A DNA stretch of 64,000 nt from Hydrangea macrophylla. Taxonomy: Eukaryota > Streptophyta > Magnoliopsida > Cornales > Hydrangeaceae. Each line of letters begins with the position of its first letter. Within the stretch, counting starts at the first letter, position 1. A model generated the notes under the pieces. That model was not told where the DNA came from, searched no databases, and saw only the letters and a list, made by a program, of their open reading frames with translations. Position numbers and translations under genes: made by a program. This document shows positions 43,020-55,118 of the stretch, piece by piece. The DNA lies in contig CM066987.1 of NCBI GenBank assembly GCA_033977485.1, positions 51,277,033 through 51,341,032 of the forward strand, in the 5' to 3' direction.

Positions 43020-45012
43020 ATTTTCTTGTTTTTTGATTTTTCTTGCTTTTGGCAACTGGGTGGGGTTTGATTTGTTCTTTTGATGTTTGGTTGGAGTTTC
43101 TGGATTTGTAACTGTGGTTGGATATTCTAATCTCTAGCTTAAGTGTGCTCTGTTTTTGTTTCATAGATAGTGTATATTGCCTTTATACATGATGCCAATA
43201 TCAAGTCATGTATTGCAAAAGAAGAACAAGTTGATTTTAGTAGATCAACAAAGAAAGGAAATGTTCATATTCACAGTTGATATGAATCTGCCAGTAAAAT
43301 TAATTCAAACCCAATGCGCGACTCGTACATACTAAGTAATAATCAAAGAGTAATGCTATAGTTACTAAATTTCTCAACCAAATTTGCATGTGGCAGCAAG
43401 GCTACATTCAATTATAGACTTTATAGTGGGTGTACATAATTGTTGGAAGTTATTTTAGCCTTTTAGGTGGTCCCTAATGTCACATGATTTGGGAACTAAA
43501 TTGGAATACGAATTTGACAACCATAACATTACTTCTAATTATTAAAGGACAAATATTATGTATTTTTTAACAGCTCCATGATAGTTTGAGGAACAAAGAA
43601 GATAGACAAACTCCAATTAAAGGAAGAAAGTCACAATTCTAGATTGGGTTATGGTTGGACTTTTTGATGTCTAGTTTGAGTACGTAAGCTTTTTTCTATC
43701 ATTTTGAAACTCTAGATACAGTTACAAAATTCTAGGTCATGTTTGAACCATGCTTTTGACTAGCTAAAGAACTTACAAAGAATATCATATCGCATTTCCA
43801 CAAAATTCTTTCTCTAGATGATTTGATAGTGCTTTTGCCATTTTCATTGTGTTATTTCATGGAAGTAGCATACTTCTACTTTTCTGTCCAAAATTGCAAA
43901 CTCTCAATTGATATGATAACTGAGCTATGTTTTTTGTTTTAAATATATATGAGAATACTGATTGTCGAGTTAAAGGAATGCCTAAGTATTTGTGAGGAGA
44001 CCAAGTGAACTATAGCTTAAGTGGCAAAGAGCTTGAAATTAAAGTCCCCTCCATGGTATGATATAGGTTCGATGTTCGAACCTCCCCCTCTGCCATGTCA
44101 ATAAAAAAAATGTATTTGTCAGGAGAGCAACGATTTAGCCTAGTTGATAAAAAAGACTCTCTATGTACTCGTACGAGAACACTATACCAAATGATGAAAA
44201 GAAAAGTATTTTTGAGGAAACTGTCAGAAAAGCCTAATGCTAGATCAAAGGCATGTTACTCTCTTTTCATCTCTGTCTTTTTTCTTTCTTTTCTTAGTTA
44301 ATGACCCGATTCCTGCTTCTTGTGGGTGTGGTATATCCACACACATATACATACTTGTATATCTAAATTTTTGTGTGAATGATACTGACTATTTGTTATG
44401 CGTAGGTGCCGACATGTACATGTATTTTGGGATTTTGTTTTGCTTGTTATTGGGTAGTGAATTGAATATAAATCAATTCGGATTGAGATTTTTTTTTTCT
44501 AAGAGTAAGAGATTTACGAGTATTAGGCAGATTTTTATTTCTATTTTTTGGTTTGATTCTCAAATTTCCAACACTACTAAAATTTTGCCTCTCGAGGCAC
44601 TAAGAGTAATTATGATTTCACTAACTGGTGATGATGAATTTTCTATTTCCGTAGCTAAGGACTCAACCCCGCTCATTCATTTACCAAACATTAGGAGAGA
44701 GGTGAACTTGAGAATTAACTATGTTTTGCTTAACTTAAACATGTTACTATTGTTAATAGGTGACATTCAACAATAGGAGAGAGGTGAACTATTGGAGGAT
44801 TTGATAAAGAACAATGAAGATGAACCAATATTGTGTGTTCATCTATTTAGTGCAAATTAAGATCTTTGTTGAACATTAGTCTGATTTTGTTGAAGAAATA
44901 TCATTTTTATATGGTCAACACTGCATTTTGGTTCTCTGCTACTTGAGTTTGAGAATTACATTTTCCTTGTAATTGACGTGAAAATTGCATGCCCAGAATT
45001 AGTAAAGTCAGT
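43020..45012. other. Unassigned DNA inside the middle LTR
   Basis: AT-rich with no recognised protein domain. Contains the SINE at 44005-44111. The left edge has no transposon-like end. With 53690-55118 it forms one pre-LINE segment of about 3.4 kb. Confidence 0.4.
44005..44111 (+). mobile_element. Short SINE-like insertion
   Basis: An A-box-like TAGCTTAAGTGGCAAAGAGC and a B-box-like GGTTCGATGTTCGAACC are followed by an A-rich tail (44101-44110). The flanks TATTTGTGAGGAGACCA (43987-44003) and TATTTGTCAGGAGAGCA (44113-44129) agree at 15 of 17 bases, fitting a target duplication. Short for a plant SINE, so it may be truncated. Confidence 0.7.
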
Positions 45013-45040
45013 CACTGATGGACCATGTTTTTTTTTTTGG

Positions 45041-45334
45041 ACATTGAACATTTTATTCAACAAAGAGCAAAGCTCAACAACACCATTACAACCCAGGAAA
45101 TAAAACAAAGCAAAAACTCAAGAAGGCTAAGACTAGCTCACATGAACTAAACCAAACTAGAGAGGTCAAGACAAAAAACTCAGCTCAATACATCAACCCC
45201 ATTCAGTCCTTTGGCAAATCCCAACTAAGACAAGCCCTTTTATCCACCCCTTTTAATCCCAAGAGTTTTGAGCGAATATGGGAGTAAATAAGTCTCTGCA
45301 AAGCAAAAACATCCAACATTTCCTGCTTGAAAAT
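45041..45334 (-). other. LINE 3' untranslated region
   Basis: Between the zf-RVT frame and the poly(A) tail. No domain. Confidence 0.6.
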
Positions 45335-45830
45335 TCAGTTATTCCTTTCTCCCCAAATGTAATACACAGCAGCAAAGCAAATTTTCCCAATTTGCTTATT
45401 AGTACCATTCCCCTTCAAGTCCTTCATAGCCCAATTTAGAACCTCCTTCCAATCCAAACCAGGTTTTCTAGTTTTCAGTTTTAACATAACAAAGTTCCAG
45501 ATTTTCTGGGAACAGGGACATAGAAAGAACAATTGGTGATGATTCTCAGGAGATCGATTGCACAGACAACAACTAGGATCCACATTGGGGCTGAATTTCA
45601 CCACCTTGCCTTTTGTCATCAATTTTTCTTGGACAGCTAACCAAAGCACAAAACTATATCTAGGAACTTGCTTTACATGCCAAACAACTTGAGACCAATC
45701 CACCTCTGGCCATTTAGTTCTTAGAGCATCGCAAGTACAGCTTGTTTGGAACTTTTTATTTGGAAATGGTAACCAAATAATCTCATCCTTCCTATGAATT
45801 TGAGGAGCTTTAATAGGCATGTTTTTTTTT
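45335..45830 (-). pseudogene. LINE ORF2 zinc-binding (zf-RVT) domain
   Basis: Minus strand: WHVKQVPRYSFVLWLAVQEK, then CCLCNRSPENHHQLFFLCPC with the spaced Cys and His residues of zf-RVT, ending AAVYYIWGERN. It overlaps, in another frame, the piece ending at 45721. Confidence 0.88.
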
Positions 45831-47670
45831 TAATTTCAATTAAGGCACCAGAAGCAGCCATACTCCAATTCCACTGATTATTCAGGATGACATTACTAAC
45901 TTTAGAATATGTAGGAAGACCTACATCATACATAATTCTTCTACCCCATTTCTGGACCAAAGGGCCGTGTGGATTCCAACTATCATGCCATATATACGTA
46001 TCCTTACCATCACCAATAGAGTGGCCTATAAAAGGCCTAACTATATCTCTTAGCTTGAGCAATTTTCTCCAAGTCCAATAAGAGTTTTGTGGAATTTTAA
46101 CTTCCCAAAAACTGCGACTCTTTAAATATTGGTTATGAACCCATTTGACCCAGAGAGAACTTTCCTTTCCAGCAAAGATAACCCATATATGCTTCATGAT
46201 AAGGGCTTTGTTCCAAATAACCAGATTCTTTATGCCCAGGCCTCCCTCCTTCTCAGGTTTACAAACAATACCCCAAGCAACTTTGGAAGAAAAACCCTTA
46301 AGATCAATCCCAGACCACAAAAACCTTCTCAAGATTTGCTCAGCTTTCAAGAGGACTTTCTTAGGGAGGATGAAAATATTTTCCCAGTACATAACAATAC
46401 ACTATAAGACAGACCTAATCAGTTGCAATCTGCCAGCATAAGAGAGAGCTCTGTTAACCCAAGACTTAGCTTTAGATTCAAGATTATCCAACAACTGATT
46501 ACAATCTCGAATTTTCAGCTTAGTGGAAATCAAACGAACCCCCAAGTATTTAAACGGTAGTTTACCCTCTTCATACCCAAATAGTTCAATCAATTGTTGC
46601 TTATTTTCTTCATCAATCCCTGCAGTATAAATGTTGATCTTGTTTGGGCTAGTTTCAATCCAGAAAGCAAATAGAAATCTTTTAAAGATTTTTTCAAAGT
46701 TTGAGTAGTCGTCACATCACCATGGGAAACCATAATCAAATCGTCAGCAAAGCAGACTTGAGCAATTTTCATATTATCAAATCTCCAATGATATTTAAAT
46801 TGAGGATTTTTTTTGAATATTACTCTCAACCAATAAAGTCAGTACCTCCATAACTAGAAAAAACAGATATGGGGAGATTGGGTCTCCTTGTCTTAGACCT
46901 CTGGCACCAACGAAATACCCAACCAATTCACCATTCAAGCAAACAGAGTATTGGGGAGTGGTAATGCAATAAGACACCCAATTCACAAATTTTTTCGGAA
47001 GCCTAAAAGCTTTCATAGCCATAATAACAAAAATCCAGTCCACAGAATCATAAGCTATCATCAGTTCAACTTTAATAACACACTTGGGAATTCCCTCTTT
47101 TTTATGATAGTTCCTTAGGGTCTCTTGAACTAGGAGAATATTATCAGCAATCTTTCTACCCGGCACAAAGGTAGACTGATTTAGCTAATCAAAGTTGGAA
47201 GGATTTGTTTCAATCCATTAGCCAAAATCTTAGAAATGGCTTTGTAGATCAAGTTGCAGCATGATATAGGGCAAAATTTAGTCATTTTTTAAGGGCTAGG
47301 AATTTTGGGCCCCAAAGTTATTGCATTAGAATTCAACTCCCTCCACAATAGCCTTCACAATATCCTCCCAAATGACAGGCCATGTTTTTTTTTTATAGAA
47401 CACAGCATTCCACCCATCTGGGCCAGGTGCTTTTAAATTATTAAAGGAAAGGAAAACTTTAGTAATCTCCTCAGAGGAAACATCACTAGTTAATCTACCC
47501 ATATGATCAACATCCCTCTGAGATTGATTAGTTATCTCTATAAGTTGCTCCCAATTTTTATGAATTCTAGGATCAGCCTCACCCAATAACTTTTTAAAGA
47601 AGGAAACAACTTCTTCCTTTAATTCAGCAGCACCATTTGTCTTCGTACCATCATTTCTATATACAGCCAT
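45721..47670 (-). pseudogene. LINE ORF2 reverse transcriptase
   Basis: Pieces in order: EEITKVFLSFNNLKAPGPDG (RT block 0-1), KEGIPKCVIKVELMIAYDSV (the family has K.D..KAYD; here Glu replaces the first Asp), GYFVGARGLRQGDPISPYLF, the catalytic CFADDLIMVSHGD at about 46755, KLPFKYLGVRL and ILRRFLWSG. At least four frame breaks occur, near 47320, 47166, 46800 and 46590. It would prime DNA synthesis from nicked target DNA. Defective. Confidence 0.88.
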
Positions 47671-47823
47671 GATTCTTTTAGTGTTTGTCCTTTGTTGTAT
47701 GGACTTGAAAAAATAAGAGGTGTTCTTATCAGTGTTGTTCAGCCAGCCATGATTCTTTTAGTGTTTGTCCTTTGTTGTATGGACTTGAAAAAATAAGAGG
47801 TGTTCTTATCAGTGTTGTTCAGC
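47664..47823. repeat. 80-bp tandem duplication in the LINE
   Basis: Two identical 80-bp copies (47664-47743 and 47744-47823) starting CAGCCATGATTCTTTTAGTG. The duplication disrupts ORF2 between the endonuclease and RT. Confidence 0.93.
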
Positions 47824-47824
47824 C

Positions 47825-48914
47825 AGAGAACTCTGGACTTCTGTTTATATAACTTCTCTTCCCTAGCAGAAGCTTTTTTTATAGATTGTCAGCAACTTTT
47901 TTTCTTCATTTATGATGTTATCATTAGTAGGATCTCTAGCAAGTCTCCTCTAGCATTCAGCAAGAGTAGCTCTATCCTCCAAAGCTTTCATTTTAACATC
48001 CCCAATCTGATCCCTACTAATCTTTTTCAGTTCAGATTTAACTTTTTTCAATTTCTGAGTAACTTGGTACATTATAGAACCCTTAACTTCATCTTTCCAA
48101 ATTTTCTCCACCATAGGTAAAAAGTTTGGTAATTCAGCATGATAATTGAAGAACTTGAAAGGAGAGCCTCTCTTTGTATAATTAAGGTCCATCCTCACAA
48201 TAGCTGGACTATGATCAGATACATCAGGCCTCAAAAATTCAACAAAAGAGTTGGTATAGGTCCCCAGCCAAGAACCGTTAACCAAAACCCTATCAATCTT
48301 CCTCCTAACAAGAGCATCACTATCCTTTCTATTAGACCAAGTGAAGAACTCCCCCATGTATCTAAGATCAGTAAGTTTAGTTGCAGCAAGGCAATCCCCA
48401 TAATCCTTAATAGACCTGGTCCAATTTTCATTCTCCTCCCCCACCCCCCCCACCCCTCCCCAAGTTTCTCTAGGGCTCTTGATAGCATTAAAATCCCCCA
48501 TAACAAGCCAGGGTTTATCAACAAATCCAACAGCTTAAGTACGAAGGTCCCAAAGTATTACCCTATCTTCATCCTTATTTGCCCCATAAACAATGGTTAA
48601 AACAAATTCACTGCAAGAATCAATATGTATCACAAACAATGCATACTCTGATCAGTTTGGTGAAGCAAGGTGACCTCAACAATTCTAGAGTCCCAACTCA
48701 ACCAAATTCTACCACTAGGACAAGCTTGATCATTATTCAAAAATTGCCAGTTAGAGAAAACATTCCCAGCAATACGCCTTTTATTAATCTCCTTCACTCT
48801 AGTCTTAACCAAAGCAAGGATGCACACCTTATTATCTCTAATATATCTCCTAACATCCATTTGTTTAAGGGGGTCATTCAACCCCCTTATATTATAGTAA
48901 GTAAGCTGGATCAT
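47825..48914 (-). pseudogene. LINE ORF2 endonuclease (APE/EEP type)
   Basis: The start MIQLTYYNIRGLNDPLKQMD is followed by the KTRV active-site strand (usually ETK/ETR), then after a break MGDFNAIKSP (GDFN motif), RKIDRVLVNGSW and VSDHSPAIV (SDH catalytic motif). A family-typical linker (KFFNYHAELPNFLPMVEKIW) leads to RT. A frame change lies between 48630 and 48501. Confidence 0.88.
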
Positions 48915-49089
48915 TTAAGGTATTTGGAAACAGATTTTTTGGGCACCAATTTAGTACCCGACACCCCAACTTCACCAAACTTTTTCCCCTTCTTTGTCTT
49001 GGCAATCTTCCTTGCAGCCTTATCTTTATAATTTCTTTTTCCTTCGATTTCCATAGAAGAGTTCTGAGCCTGAAGATTGTCCTCATTAT

Positions 49090-49715
49090 TCAGCTGGTTT
49101 CGAACATTTTCTTCAATTTCTCCTCATCAATAACAAGATTCTGAAATCTATTTTCCAAAAGAGGAGATTCTTTTGGAGATATTAGAGTTTGTTCCAAAGG
49201 AATCTCAGCACAATTTTGATCCTCAAAATATCCTTCCCCAACACCCAATGAACTTTCCTCACAAGTCCCCTTTTCATCCTGAGATAAAACCAAGTTCTTC
49301 TCCTTCTTTTTGACCATTTGCCACTGATCAGACACCTGACCCCTGTTATCTTCTTTCACTTTCCATTCCTTTTGCACAATATTATTTACACATTGATCAT
49401 AGGAATGTCCATATGTTTGACAATGAATGCACACTCTAGGTTTCCACTGGTACTCCACTCTGATAGCTGCTACCTTATATGAATCCCATGGTTCCCCATC
49501 CTCATTCATGTCAAGATCAAAAAAATCAACGAGTTCTCTACTAGCATCCAATTCCACACAGATATTTCTAGCGAAGCCAATTCTCTTCTTCTCCTTAGTT
49601 AACTTGTCAGTATACAATGGTTTCCCCAAAGCACTAGCAATGTAACTAAAGCCTTCAGGGCTCCAATACTCCATAGGAATATTAAACAATTTCACCCAAA
49701 GAGGAATGAACTTAT
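49090..49715 (-). pseudogene. LINE ORF1, C-terminal part with zinc knuckle
   Basis: Minus strand: KFIPLWVKLFNIPMEYWSPE, then GFSYIASALGKPLYTDKLTK, RVEYQWKPRVCIHCQTYGHS and YDQC, the DUF4283/zf-CCHC_4 pattern of plant LINE ORF1. It then becomes acidic and polar. It directly follows the solo-LTR insertion; the upstream half is at 52834-53509. Confidence 0.88.
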
Positions 49716-51034
49716 GTAGCAACCTGTATTTTTGCACCCCTAATAATAAATAAAATGTCAATTTTATTTTATTACAATATGTTAATTGTAGTCGTGGTAC
49801 TATTTGAATAAATAAATATTAATGCTCGTGTTATTAATTGTTAATACAAGCTATTTTATTTTACTACGAGCATTATTTTTATAGTAATACTATTTCCATA
49901 AATAAATGGTACTGGTATATTAATTTGTTACATGCAAAGACATTAATTTTGTTACCCCTTAGTTATTTCAATTGTATTAATATTGATATAAACTGCGCCC
50001 CTAAGCTACCCTATGTTTTGGGCTTAAAATCATTAATAAGATATTTATCACGTTGCTTACATTTTGGGTCCCTAATATTTATTTGGGGTATTTTCCTAGA
50101 CTACCCGGACCTACTAAACTAACCTAACTGACCAAACTAGACTAACTAACTTAAGCGAACCAGATGAATTATTGATGCGGACTGATTGCTATCAATCAAG
50201 TCCACCAGCTGTTATATTCCTTCAATTATTTCAGGCAATGAGTAAATCTCAACTTACAAACCCCTTACTACTTGTGTTCACACTTATAAACCTAGCCTCA
50301 CTAATTGATTTATATATACACACTCAAATGCATAGCATTCCTCACAGTAAAATTCTCCCTTCCATTGTTCAAACTCTCAAGCTCCCCTTTTTTCTCTCTC
50401 CCTCATCACTCTCATTCCCCATCTCAAACACAAGCACACACTTATATTACCTTGCTGGAAATCAAATATAAGAAGACGAAATAAAACACATAGAAGTATC
50501 ATAGTGAGTCCCAAAAGCTTCAAAGGAAGCCATAGCCATTTGAAACCAAGCTCGGAGTTTATTTCAGAATCCTCGGTTTTCTTTGACAAGTAGCATAGCC
50601 CAATCTAATACTCGGTGAGTCTCTCGGACCCACTCATAAGGTAGTATTTGTCATTACGCACAAGTCGGGGGTATCGAAAGTAAGTGTATGCGCCTATATA
50701 TGTATATATAGCCATGGAGTTCTGAAATTCTGGTACCGTAAAACTCAACAAAAATTGATTCTCTAAATCGAAAATGATAGATTACAGTCCCCATAGGTTC
50801 AGATTCAAATATTAGGTGCTAATTCGTAACGGTTGCGACGTAAGGTCAAAAAGAAATTTCGGCGACTCTCAGATTTTTATCTATATGTTGTGCTACCTTA
50901 TAAAAGACATGTGAAACTTATATATTCATAATCTACATGAAAAAAGAAAGAAAACGGTATATTACATGACCTGGTTTGTTCCAGATTGAAAAATGGAAGA
51001 AAAACTCGATTTTTCTCATCTGGAGGAAGAAGTC

Positions 51035-51262
51035 GTAGTGGCAATCGATTGCCATCAGATCCAATCGATTGGTACTTCATCCAATCGATTTCCACTGCTT
51101 CCAATCAATTGGTATTTCATCCAATTGATTTCCACTCCTTCCAATCGATTGGTACTTCATCCGATCGATTGGTACTTCTTCCAATCGATTTCCACTCCTT
51201 CCAATCGATTAGTACTTCATCCAATCGATTGGGACCTTTTTCCAATCGATCGCCATTTTTCA
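51035..51262. repeat. AATCGATT tandem array in the solo LTR
   Basis: About eleven units of roughly 20 bp such as CTTCATCCAATCGATTGGTA, alternating with CCAATCGATTTCCACTCCTT. The palindromes AATCGATT or ATCGAT recur in nearly every unit. Confidence 0.92.
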
Positions 51263-51774
51263 ACATTGACGACTTTTAGTAAAACGACCATAACTCCCTC
51301 TAGAAAACTCAATTACATGCACCGTTCGAAGTGTTGGAAACTAGACTCAAAGACCTTTCTTTTGATATGTAATTCACCTACAAAAACTATAACTCATTTT
51401 TTAGGGTATTGCTTCAAAGTGGGCCCACTTGTATACTGGTAGCTGTAAAAGTGTATTACAAATATTCTTTGATGAATTTACCTGTTCTATACCTTTATAA
51501 GGAAATGTGAAAAGAAAGATTAATGTTATTACCACTCTGATACCAGTATATGGACATATAAGAGGAGAAGCATAAATCACTCTGATGCCTTGATATATAT
51601 GAAATGTAAAAGGAAGAATAAATGGTACGATCACTTTGACACCTTTATGAATAAGAAAAGAAAGGCAATAAGCTACACATTTGCATAGTCGAGTTGGCAT
51701 GTTTGAAAGGGTCGTTTGGTCAGCATATATATTGTGAGAAGTGAGTAAAGGAAGAATGTCTTGGGTCAGGCAAC

Positions 51775-52060
51775 CTTAATTATCCCAAGCCGACTCAAGT
51801 GTGACCGTTTAATTAGGAAGGATTGAGCCCAGGCCGATTTGGATACGGTAGGCCAGTCAGAGTTCTTGTGATAGCCTTAATTATTCCAGACCGACTCGAA
51901 TACGGTAGATTAATCAAGAGGGCTGGGCCCAGGCCGACTCAGATACGGTAGGCCAATCTAATCGCGTCCAGGACGACTCGGATATAGTAGACCGATTCAT
52001 TGGATATTCCAGACTTAGTTCAGGCCGACTCGAATACGGTAGACTAATAAGGGTGTTCAG
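51775..52060. repeat. GGCCGACTCGGATACGGTAG repeats in the solo LTR
   Basis: The motif CGACTCGGATACGGTAG, with variants, occurs about six times at 50-60-bp spacing. Confidence 0.85.
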
Positions 52061-52157
52061 CAAGTTATTAACCTTGAATGTCTAGGTACATTCAAGCTGC
52101 CCTAAATACGGCAGACATATCGATAGACCTTCTAAACTAACGGCATTGTGCCGGATG

Positions 52158-52273
52158 GTTCTAGGTGAACCGAATGAGTCAAGAGATTGTGATCGATATA
52201 AAAGAGTCAGTGAGAGTTCTAGGTGAACCGAATGAGTCAAGAGATTGTGATCGAGATAAAAGAGTCAGTGAGA
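52158..52273. repeat. Tandem duplication of 57-58 bp in the solo LTR
   Basis: GTTCTAGGTGAACCGAATGA...AAAGAGTCAGTGAGA occurs twice in direct succession with one base different. Confidence 0.88.
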
Positions 52274-52833
52274 TGAGATGGTTTCATTGTTCATACACGG
52301 TCTTAAATATTCATTACGCAAACTGTTATTAATTGTTATTATGCGATGACTGGAATAATGAATTAACCATACTCTAAGGTACTGAACATTAATTTAATTG
52401 TTAATGTACTTTTTTATACATTGCTTATGTGTTCATTGTACTCACTCTGCTTTCATTAGCTGATGACTTTATTTTATCCTGTACATCCAAAATATTCAGG
52501 AAATGGTTATGCACAGCAATATGATTATGCCAGCTAGAGGAGTCTGCAACGTTACTTTTATAATTTAACAAAGTTGCAATAAATATATGGATAATGTTTT
52601 TAATTTGAATAAGGTGATCTGTGCCTTAAGGATATTTTATTTAAGGGCAATGTAATATTATTTGAAGTTGTAATGATGTTTAATATTATATTCCGTGTTG
52701 CTTTATATACTCTATTTTTCTGGTACATGTGAAGCTAAGTACAGGACTAGCGATCCATCACCTGTCATGACCTACGGGTCCAAAACGGAATGAAAATTTT
52801 CCTTATTTTGCTACGCTGGGGCGTGACGACTTA

Positions 52834-53530
52834 TGATTCTCCTTTGTTAGAACCATCCTTGGCTGCCATTTCTTCAAGATCAAAGGCTTTCCTGAGAACA
52901 TCCATGGACCTGCATCAAGGATCTCACAACATATATCCTTATTGTTGAATTTGAAGAAGAAAAATCCCCTTCATTAGACAAAACTTCCACTAATACCTTT
53001 GATCCCCAAATCTTGTGAGCAATGGAGTTAACAACATAATAAGGAAATTTCTTCTCGATTATATAGCCAGCCAAGCAATTCTCCCATTCAATTTTACCTT
53101 CCTCAGTCATCTCCTTTGCAGGTCTCACCACAATTTTATCACCAGACCTTTGTGGAGGAATCTATTCAAGGTGCATGCCCTCACGGTGAGATTTCTTCTA
53201 CACAATCTCACTCCACTTGTGAAAACCCTTAGGATTTGCTTCATTGAGTAGATCTGCTTCAGATTCATCTCCACTCGAAGCTCTAGCAACATTTTCAACC
53301 AATTTTGACCATCGAGGACTATCTTTCTTAACACCAGTCGGCGACACGGCAACAAACCCTAGATCCGCTAATGTTTCAACATCTAGGTCACAAACTTGAC
53401 TAGTATCATCCGAATCAAGCTGAATCGTTCTCGACGATCCACTCGCATCCATATTTTTGTTCTTGTTCTGATCCATCACACCAATCGGACCCCCAATCTT
53501 CGTAACCATTCCATTCGTGCCTCCTCAAAG
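52834..53530 (-). pseudogene. LINE ORF1, N-terminal part (DUF4283)
   Basis: The ATG near 53509 begins MVTKIGGPIGVMDQNKNKNM. A Ser/Asp-rich region follows, then after a frameshift the DUF4283 core: EWENCLAGYIIEKKFPYYVV, IAHKIWGSKVLVEVLSNEGD and FKFNNKDICCEILDAGPWMF (another frame). ORF1 proteins bind LINE RNA. The frame meets its continuation across the solo LTR at HKFIPLWVK. Confidence 0.85.
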
Positions 53531-53689
53531 CTGTGTCCACATTTCACCTACGAAATCTCCGGCATAGTATCCTTCGGAGGCCTTCGATGGCGTGAAGATC
53601 TATGGAGATCACCGAATTGCATTCACAGAAAGAGAGAAATGGAAAGTCTCAAATCTACGCAAAGCAAATGAACACTGATGGACCATGTT

Positions 53690-55118
53690 AGTATCGAAAA
53701 TTAATACTTTATATGTAACTTTGCTTTTATTTTTTAATCGATGCCAAGTGGACAAGTACAGAGAACCAAAAATTAGCATATAAATTTCCATGCAGTCACC
53801 TTAAACACTCATTAGGTCTGATTTATAATCAGTTTCTAATTGTTCGTTTATTCAAACATATGCCCATGCTCAGCAAACACTTTTGTCATTTGATAATTTG
53901 GTGATCTGTTTAGGTATGTTTTGGTGCTAACTAAGAGGCTTGAGGCTAAACATTATCAAATTTGTTTGGAATTAAGTTAAGGTTGCAGATCTCCTACGAA
54001 CTTCATTACCAAGATTTTCACTTTTGGGACATTGCGACAGTATATTCTCTTATCACACTTGGCTTTCTTATCAAGTTCAATTCACTGGTGTCTTTGTTGA
54101 TTCAGTTTTAACACGTTATGTTTAGGTATCGTAACAAACATAAGCATGTTGATCTAAGAGCACTAAAGAAATGGTCTAGGTAGATCTTAGAGGCTGTGCA
54201 TAGGCATTGTGCCTTATTCTATTGCATTCATACATATATCCCAAATGGCTCCCAAAAGCATGTGCGGTGGGATCACCTTCAATAATGGTGGGAACACCTC
54301 AACATTATCCAATCAAAATGAAGTAGGTCCACTGTCGCATATATTTGGGAACCATTTGGAATACAACATTTAGGAAGCATATCATTACTATTTAATTATA
54401 TTATCGGGAAGCATTTAAAGAAGCCTTCATTTACTTTCATTACTTTGAGCACAAGGGTAATATGCTACATGGTTTCAAGAAATTTTCTTTGTGACGAAGT
54501 TCTCGGCACAATGTAAGGATCTTGTTCTTTTTATAATTTTATTTTGTCCCTATTTTTATTTGTAAATATGATGCAAATAAATTTGATACTCTTCAGATAA
54601 ATAAGGAATTGGATTGATGATCATAATTCATAATTTGCCGACAAGATAAAGGAAGCAAAAGAAAGTGTTTGAGCCTGATGCTCATTTATGGGATCCTTGA
54701 GGGGGACACGTTACATTGGCAAACTTTGTTCAAGGGGGATTTGTGATTTGTGATTTGACTTTAGTGTTGGTTAAAGATTGGTTGACAATGTTTGTCTTAT
54801 TTTCTATGACTTTAAATTTCAGATATGGTTTATTTGTCAGTTAGTTTAGTTTAGTTTTGGATGGATTTACTCTTTCAATTTCAGACATGGTTTCATAGTT
54901 TTGGTTTGGATGCAGAAATAGTTTGTATTTAAGGATAACTATGCTTATTATAGATTACATTTCTTGTATTTTAGATAGATTTTGCTTGTATTTATTATAC
55001 TTTGGATTGAGCTTATTATATGTTTATTGTAAATGCGATGTGGCTGTAATGTAAATTAGGTGCAAATAAAATTGGGGAGTAGACTTTACTATTTATGTTT
55101 TTCATATTTAAAATAATT
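53690..55118. other. Unassigned DNA right of the LINE
   Basis: AT-rich with no recognised coding domain. Contains a small foldback at 54237-54363. The last part may belong to the CACTA element whose end follows. Confidence 0.4.
54237..54363. mobile_element. Small foldback (MITE-like)
   Basis: TATCCCAAATGGCTCCCAAA at the left pairs with the complement of TTTGGGAACCATTTGGAATA at the right, 127 bp overall. Confidence 0.6.

Larger units (their letters stand above)
49715..52828. mobile_element. Solo LTR of 3.1 kb in the LINE ORF1
   Basis: Starts TGTAGCAACCTGTATTTTTG and ends GGGGCGTGACG (the family end is usually CA). The duplication ACTTA lies at 49710-49714 and 52829-52833. No internal retrotransposon genes, so it is a single LTR. 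Its length and TGTA..CGTGAC ends suggest a gypsy Tekay/Del-type element (inference). It contains an AATCGATT array, GGCCGACTCGGATACGG repeats and a 57-58-bp tandem duplication. Confidence 0.75.
45030..53672 (-). mobile_element. L1-type LINE, 8.6 kb including a solo LTR
   Basis: Flanked by a perfect 17-bp duplication CACTGATGGACCATGTT (45013-45029 and 53673-53689). A poly(A) tail on the minus strand appears as T's at 45030-45038. ORF1 (DUF4283 and zinc knuckle) and ORF2 (endonuclease, RT, zf-RVT) are in order, with stops and frameshifts. The 5' end looks complete. A solo LTR at 49715-52828 splits ORF1. About 5.5 kb without the insert. Confidence 0.93.

Noticed and set aside
44070..44092. GGTTCGATGTTCGAACC as part of a tRNA gene
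   Set aside because: No acceptor stem or anticodon arm can be built. The A tail and flanking duplication fit a SINE better.
44237..44776. 179-codon open frame as a gene
   Set aside because: No recognisable family, hydrophobic T-rich composition, and it lies in TE-disturbed DNA. Not supported as a CDS.
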